This document shows, in pieces, positions 59,639 to 64,000 of a stretch of 64,000 bases of DNA (position 1 is its first letter; every line of letters begins with the position of its first letter). The notes beneath the pieces are model-generated. The model made no database searches. It was not told the DNA's origin and saw only the letters and a program-made list of their open reading frames with translations. The stretch is from JANMDU01 sp031418715 (GTDB taxonomy: Bacteria; Pseudomonadota; Gammaproteobacteria; Burkholderiales; Burkholderiaceae_C), in the NCBI GenBank assembly GCA_031418715.1, contig JANOJL010000002.1, positions 242,320-306,319 on the forward strand. Reading direction: 5' to 3'. A program made the position numbers and the translations under genes.

Positions 59639-60712
59639 TTAGAACGTCACCACATGATCCACCTCAGCGCGGATGCCGATCCATTCGCCGAGTTTATGAT
59701 CGTGGTGACTGGGCACATGGGCCATCACTTGTTCGCCGGTTTTTAATTCGAGTGTGTAGAGAAACTCATTGCCGCGAAAAGCTTTCCGGATGATCTTGGC
59801 TTGTACTGGCGAGGCATCGTCGTGAATGATGTCGTCTGCGCGGAGTAAGACTTCTACTTCGCCTTCAGGCAAAGCTTCCAGTATTTCTGGGCTGATATCG
59901 TGCAACTCCCCCACGGGCGTGACGACGTGTTTGTGCAGGCCGCCGTTTTCCTCATGCAACTCTACTTTGGCTTTGGCAAACACACCATGCCCAATGAAAT
60001 CAGCCACAAAGCGCGTTGCGGGGCGATGGTAAAGCGTGTAAGCATCGGCCCATTGGTGCAGCTTGCCTTCATGCATCACGCCTATCACATCGCCTGTGGC
60101 AAAAGCTTCGAGCTGATCATGCGTCACCATCAGTGCGGTAGCGCCCGCCGCTTTCAAAATGCTGCGTACCTCGTGGGCCAAGCGTTCACGCAAATCCACA
60201 TCAAGGTTTGAGAAAGGCTCATCTAAAAGCAACAGCTGAGGCTTCGGAGCCAACGCCCGCGCCAGCGCCACGCGCTGCTGCTGCCCGCCGGATAGCTCAT
60301 GCGGCATCCGGCGGCGCATGTCTGTCAGCCCCACCAATTCCAGCACCTCGCGCACCCGCTCGCGCCGCTGTTCATTGGGCCATTGCATGATGCCAAAGGC
60401 CACATTTCGGCCAATGTCCATATGGGGGAAAAGCGCGTAATCTTGAAATACCATGCCAATACGCCGCCTCTCAGGCGCCTTGGTGAAAGCTTCGCTGCTC
60501 ACTGTTTCGCCAGCCAACTCGATGCTGCCGCCGTTCAATGGCTCCAGTCCCGCCACGGCTCTCAAAAGCGTGGTTTTGCCGCAGCCCGAAGGCCCAATCA
60601 ACACACCGATCTCGCCTGCTTTCAAGCCAAAGCTCACGCCGTCTACCGCGCTTGGCGCTTGAGGCTGCTGGCTTTCATAGCGCACGCTGAGTTGCTTGAG
60701 TTGGAGGAACAT
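59639..60712 (-). CDS. iron(III) ABC transporter ATPase (FbpC-like)
   Basis: 357 residues from the ATG at 60712 (MFLQLKQLSVRY); a longer frame reaches the Fur box. Walker A GPSGCGKTTLL, signature LSGGQQQRVALARAL, Walker B LLLLDEPFSNLD and a C-terminal TOBE region (VEVLLRADDII, RKAFRGNEFLYTLEL). Divergent from the permease gene and separated by a Fur box, so the pair is likely iron-repressed. The substrate-binding protein is not next to it. Confidence 0.92.
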   Translation of the reverse strand: MFLQLKQLSVRYESQQPQAPSAVDGVSFGLKAGEIGVLIGPSGCGKTTLLRAVAGLEPLNGGSIELAGETVSSEAFTKAPERRRIGMVFQDYALFPHMDIGRNVAFGIMQWPNEQRRERVREVLELVGLTDMRRRMPHELSGGQQQRVALARALAPKPQLLLLDEPFSNLDVDLRERLAHEVRSILKAAGATALMVTHDQLEAFATGDVIGVMHEGKLHQWADAYTLYHRPATRFVADFIGHGVFAKAKVELHEENGGLHKHVVTPVGELHDISPEILEALPEGEVEVLLRADDIIHDDASPVQAKIIRKAFRGNEFLYTLELKTGEQVMAHVPSHHDHKLGEWIGIRAEVDHVVTF

Positions 60713-60724
60713 CAGACGTATTCT

Positions 60725-60745
60725 AAATGAGTACAATTCTCATTT
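60725..60745. promoter_or_regulatory. Fur box between fbpC-like and fbpB-like genes
   Basis: AAATGAGTACAATTCTCATTT, a palindrome (AAATGAG/CTCATTT) of the Fur-box type, between the two divergent starts. It would repress both genes when iron is plentiful. Confidence 0.75.
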
Positions 60746-60764
60746 AATGAAGTAAGCCTCTCTT

Positions 60765-62396
60765 TTGCAACGCCTTTTCAAAATCCCTTTGTTGCTGATC
60801 GCTCTGCTCGTGGCGCTGCCTGTTTTGGCCATATTCGCGTCGATGCTGCAATGGAACAGCGCCAGCTCGGATATTTTGGCGCAAATGGCAAGCACCGTAT
60901 TGCCGCGTTACGCTATCACATCAATAGCACTCTGCGCAGCAGTTGCAACGGGTACAGCCCTGATTGGCATGTCAACTGCTTGCGCTGTGACGCTGTTTGA
61001 ATTCAAGGGCAGGCGCATCTTTGAATGGGCGCTGCTGCTGCCGCTGGCTATGCCGGCCTATGTCTCGGCATACGCTTACACGGATTTTTTGCAGTATTCC
61101 GGGCCTGCACAAACTTGGATTCGAGAAGAGTTTGGCCTGCAAGGCCGGGTGTTACCCGAGATTCGTAGTACGTGGGGCGCGGCACTGCTGTTTATTTTCA
61201 CGCTTTATCCCTATGTTTATCTGCTGGCTCGCGCTGCGCTGGCTGAGCGAGCGGCGCAGTTGATGGAAGCGGCGCGGCTGCTTGGCGCGCCCTTATCCAC
61301 CCGCGTGCGCCGCATCGCGCTGCCGCTGGCGCGTCCGGCAGTGGCAGCAGGTGTGGCACTGGCGCTGATGGAAACGCTGGCGGATTACGGCGTGTCGAGC
61401 TACTTTGGCATTCAAACCTTCACCGCTGGGATTTACAAAGCTTGGCTCGCGATGGACTCCCCAATAGCCGCAGCGCAGCTGGCGGTCATGCTGCTGATCG
61501 TGGTGGCGGTGCTCTTAAAAATTGAGCGCCATGCGCAGAAGCGGATGCGCTTTTCTGCGAGCAAAGGCGCTCGCGCGGGCAGCATGGAGGCCAAACCTGT
61601 TTTGCTGACGGGTTCCAAGCAATTCAAGGCGCAATTGCTCTGCACTCTGCCTATTTTGCTGGGCTTTGCGCTGCCGGTGCTGATGATGCTGCGGCCTTTG
61701 CTCAGCGGTTTCTCGGATGCGGGTGCCATGCCGCTGCGTTGGGCAGACTTTGCGCATTGGGCATTCAACAGTTTCAAGCTCGCAGGCATCGCAGCGTTTC
61801 TGGCCACGGCGCTGGCGCTGCTGCTGGCTTTCTCGCAGCGACGCAGCACAAATCAAAAGAGCAGCCGATTCACGCAAGGCATCACGCAAATCGTGGGCAT
61901 GGGCTATGCCGTGCCGGGCGCGGTGATCGTGGTGGGCTTGCTGATTCCAGTGGGCTTGCTGCAGCAATGGCGGCCAGAATGGAGCGTCGGCGCGCTTGTG
62001 ACCACCACGGTGCTTGGCGTCGTCTGGGCTTATCTGGTGCGCTTCACGGCTGTGGCGCTGCAAAGCGTCCAAAGCGGCTATTCGCGCATCCCGCAAAGCT
62101 ACGACGACACCGCTCGCATGCTCGGCAGCAATGGCTTTGAGCTGCTCACGCGCGTGCATGCGCCGCTGTTGCGCCGAAGCGCGCTCGTGGGCATGCTGCT
62201 CGTCTTTGTGGATGTGATGAAGGAGCTTCCTGCCACGCTGGTATTGCGGCCCTTTAACCACGACACGTTGGCTGTGGTGGCTTATCAATTGGCCAAAGAC
62301 GAGCGACTCGCAGAAGCTGCGCTGCCTTCGCTGGCTTTGGTATTTGTTGGATTAATTCCCGTCATTTTTCTCAGTCGTTCGCTTCGCGTCAGATAG
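60765..62396 (+). CDS. iron(III) ABC transporter permease (FbpB-like, two-domain)
   Basis: 543 residues with about 12 membrane helices in two BPD_transp_1 halves, as in FbpB/SfuB. The first half has EAARLLGAPLSTRVRRIALPLARPA and the second YDDTARMLGSNGFELLTRVHAPL, the EAA-type loops that meet the ATPase. The start is TTG (60765); no ATG in frame is near. A dispersed repeat copy is in frame at 60912-60968 (YAITSIALCAAVATGTALIG), within a membrane segment. Confidence 0.9.
   Translation: MQRLFKIPLLLIALLVALPVLAIFASMLQWNSASSDILAQMASTVLPRYAITSIALCAAVATGTALIGMSTACAVTLFEFKGRRIFEWALLLPLAMPAYVSAYAYTDFLQYSGPAQTWIREEFGLQGRVLPEIRSTWGAALLFIFTLYPYVYLLARAALAERAAQLMEAARLLGAPLSTRVRRIALPLARPAVAAGVALALMETLADYGVSSYFGIQTFTAGIYKAWLAMDSPIAAAQLAVMLLIVVAVLLKIERHAQKRMRFSASKGARAGSMEAKPVLLTGSKQFKAQLLCTLPILLGFALPVLMMLRPLLSGFSDAGAMPLRWADFAHWAFNSFKLAGIAAFLATALALLLAFSQRRSTNQKSSRFTQGITQIVGMGYAVPGAVIVVGLLIPVGLLQQWRPEWSVGALVTTTVLGVVWAYLVRFTAVALQSVQSGYSRIPQSYDDTARMLGSNGFELLTRVHAPLLRRSALVGMLLVFVDVMKELPATLVLRPFNHDTLAVVAYQLAKDERLAEAALPSLALVFVGLIPVIFLSRSLRVR
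60912..60968 (+). repeat. dispersed repeat inside the iron permease gene, copy 21
   Basis: Orientation A: GCTATCACATCAATAGCACTCTGCGCAGCAGTTGCAACGGGTACAGCCCTGATT. In frame; same frame as the comEC copy 10. Confidence 0.85.
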
Positions 62397-62421
62397 AATC
62401 TCTATTTCCAACGAGCGACTC

Positions 62422-64000
62422 ATGACTAAATTCGTCTTCGTCACTGGCGGCGTGGTGTCTTCCTTAGGTAAGGGCATTGCTTCTGCTTCATTAGCCGCGA
62501 TTCTTGAATCGCGCGGCCTCAACGTCACCCTCATCAAACTCGATCCGTATATCAACGTCGATCCGGGCACGATGTCGCCCTTTCAGCATGGCGAAGTTTT
62601 CGTCACCGATGACGGCGCGGAAACGGATCTGGATTTGGGTCATTACGAGCGCTTCATCGACACGCGGATGAAGAAAACCAATAATTTCACTACCGGCAAA
62701 ATTTATCAATCCGTGCTGGAGAAAGAGCGGCGAGGCGATTATTTGGGCAAGACGGTGCAGGTGATCCCGCATGTGACGAATGAGATCCAAGAGTTCATCA
62801 AGCGCGGCGCCGGGGTGGGCACACCAGAGGCGGTGGATGTGGCGATTGTAGAAATCGGCGGTACAGTGGGCGATATTGAATCGCTGCCGTTCCTAGAAGC
62901 TGTGCGTCAATTGAGCTTGCGTGCAGGTGTAGGCAACACCGCTTTCGTGCATTTGACCTATGTGCCTTACATCAAAGCCGCAGGCGAACTGAAAACGAAG
63001 CCTACCCAACACACCGTGCAAAAGCTGCGAGAAATCGGCATTCAGCCTGATGCCCTGCTCTGCCGCGCAGACCGCAAAATTCCCGAAGACGAGATGGAGA
63101 AAATCTCGCTGTTTACCAATGTTCAGCCTTGGGGCGTGATCAGCATGTGGGATGTGGATACGATCTACAAAGTCCCGCGCATGCTGCATGAGCAAGGGCT
63201 CGATGGTCTGATCTGCGACAAGCTGCGCCTGAATACGCCGCCCGCTAAACTCACCCGCTGGGATGCTCTGGTGCATGCTGTGGAGCATCCACAAGTGGAC
63301 GTGAGCATTGCGATGGTGGGCAAGTATGTGGATTTGTCTGACAGCTACAAATCGCTCAACGAGGCTTTGAAGCATGCAGGCTTGAAGAACTCTGCCCGGG
63401 TGAACATTGAATACATTGACTCTGAAACCATCTCTCACGAGAATGTCGCGCAACTCGCGAAGTTCGATGCAGTACTCGTGCCTGGCGGCTTTGGCGCTCG
63501 CGGCGTGGAAGGCAAAATTGCTGCTGCGAAATTCGCCAGAGAAAACAAAATTCCGTATCTTGGCATTTGCCTCGGCATGCAAGTGGCCACCATCGAGTTT
63601 GCGCGCAACGTGGCCGGTTTTAAAGGCGCCAACAGCACCGAATTTGATGCGCAATGCCAAGAGCCCGTAATCGCCCTAATTACCGACTGGAAAGACCGCG
63701 ACGGCAGCGTGCAGCGCCGTGACAGTAACTCCGACATGGGCGGCACCATGCGCAAAGGCGCGCAGTCTAGCGACGTAAAAGCCGGCACGATTGCGCACAG
63801 CATTTACGGCGACGTAGTCGACGAGCGCCATCGCCACCGTTACGAGGCCAACCCGGTTTATTTAGACGCGCTGCAAGCTAAAGGCCTAGTAATTTCGGCT
63901 ATTACGCAAGCTGACAAACTCACCGAAATTATCGAGCTGCCGCAAAGCGTGCACCCGTGGTTTGTGGGTGTGCAATTTCACCCCGAATTTAAGAGCCGCC
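62422..64000 (+). CDS. pyrG: CTP synthase (3' end beyond window)
   Basis: 526 codons visible of about 550. N-terminal synthetase domain: MTKFVFVTGGVVSSLGKGI, KLDPYINVDPGTMSPFQHGE and VEIGGTVGDIESLPFLEA. C-terminal glutamine amidotransferase: VPGGFGARGVEGKI, PYLGICLGMQVATIEF (nucleophile Cys in GICLGMQ) and the catalytic FHPEFKSR at the window end. It makes CTP from UTP, ATP and glutamine. Start ATG at 62422 after ACGAGCGACTC. The gene is cut by the window edge. Confidence 0.98.
   Translation, partial: MTKFVFVTGGVVSSLGKGIASASLAAILESRGLNVTLIKLDPYINVDPGTMSPFQHGEVFVTDDGAETDLDLGHYERFIDTRMKKTNNFTTGKIYQSVLEKERRGDYLGKTVQVIPHVTNEIQEFIKRGAGVGTPEAVDVAIVEIGGTVGDIESLPFLEAVRQLSLRAGVGNTAFVHLTYVPYIKAAGELKTKPTQHTVQKLREIGIQPDALLCRADRKIPEDEMEKISLFTNVQPWGVISMWDVDTIYKVPRMLHEQGLDGLICDKLRLNTPPAKLTRWDALVHAVEHPQVDVSIAMVGKYVDLSDSYKSLNEALKHAGLKNSARVNIEYIDSETISHENVAQLAKFDAVLVPGGFGARGVEGKIAAAKFARENKIPYLGICLGMQVATIEFARNVAGFKGANSTEFDAQCQEPVIALITDWKDRDGSVQRRDSNSDMGGTMRKGAQSSDVKAGTIAHSIYGDVVDERHRHRYEANPVYLDALQAKGLVISAITQADKLTEIIELPQSVHPWFVGVQFHPEFKSR

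Noticed and set aside
6231..60968. Dispersed repeats as a CRISPR array
   Set aside because: Copies are far apart, in both orientations and of variable sequence, with no spacers or cas genes.

Overview
The window looks like a chromosomal segment of a betaproteobacterium of the order Burkholderiales, most likely a member of or close to the Comamonadaceae. This is inferred from the protein families (beta-type phasin, MerR-type LiuR with an isovaleryl-CoA dehydrogenase, AceK, the order tetR - RND pump - methyltransferase - rhodanese - TolC) and from a dense family of short intergenic repeats of the type I associate with that group. No rRNA, phage, transposase or CRISPR array is seen. Both window edges cut genes (an MFS transporter on the left, pyrG on the right).

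Layout. 1-7.1 kb: aroC with a downstream MFS transporter, then a plus-strand run of metabolic genes (FAD-linked 2-hydroxyacid dehydrogenase, 2-keto-4-pentenoate hydratase-like protein, aldo/keto reductase, DUF218/YdcF protein). 7.2-14.8 kb: a complete multidrug-efflux locus (TetR regulator with its operator, membrane fusion protein, RND permease, a PCMT-like methyltransferase, rhodanese, TolC). 14.8-15.1 kb: tRNA-Arg(TCT) and tRNA-Pro(TGG). 15-19.4 kb: exported and redox proteins. 19.6-22 kb: a nuclease-fold protein and a probable fossil chromosomal integron: an intI 5' fragment, an attI-like junction, an exported-protein cassette, an attC and a hicAB cassette. 22-31 kb: TPR glycosyltransferase, alpha-E/ATP-grasp pair, comEC, RidA. 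31-37.6 kb: the topoisomerase IV genes parE and parC with an acetyltransferase and a lytic transglycosylase between them. 37.6-43.2 kb: a small AT-richer defence/toxin island (Phd-VapC type pair, a large SIR2-domain protein broken by a one-base homopolymer shift, a zeta-like kinase with a ParD-like partner). 43-57 kb: deacetylase, phasin with probable PhaR boxes, DUF349 protein, peptide-binding protein, aceK, carbonic anhydrase, leucine/isovalerate genes with LiuR. 57-64 kb: MBL hydrolase, PlsC, a Fur-controlled divergent iron ABC transporter pair (no binding protein nearby), pyrG.

The most striking window-wide signal is a repeat of about 60-70 bp, in at least 21 copies (about one per 3 kb), built from a short stem (GCTATt...aATAGC) followed by a conserved arm (..CGCAGA..TATAACGGGTAGAGGCCGATTT..). 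Most copies are intergenic, but six lie inside open reading frames without breaking them, and each orientation always uses the same translation frame. The second notable structure is the integron remnant: both cassettes obey the rule that the cassette's first bases are complementary to the start of its own attC.
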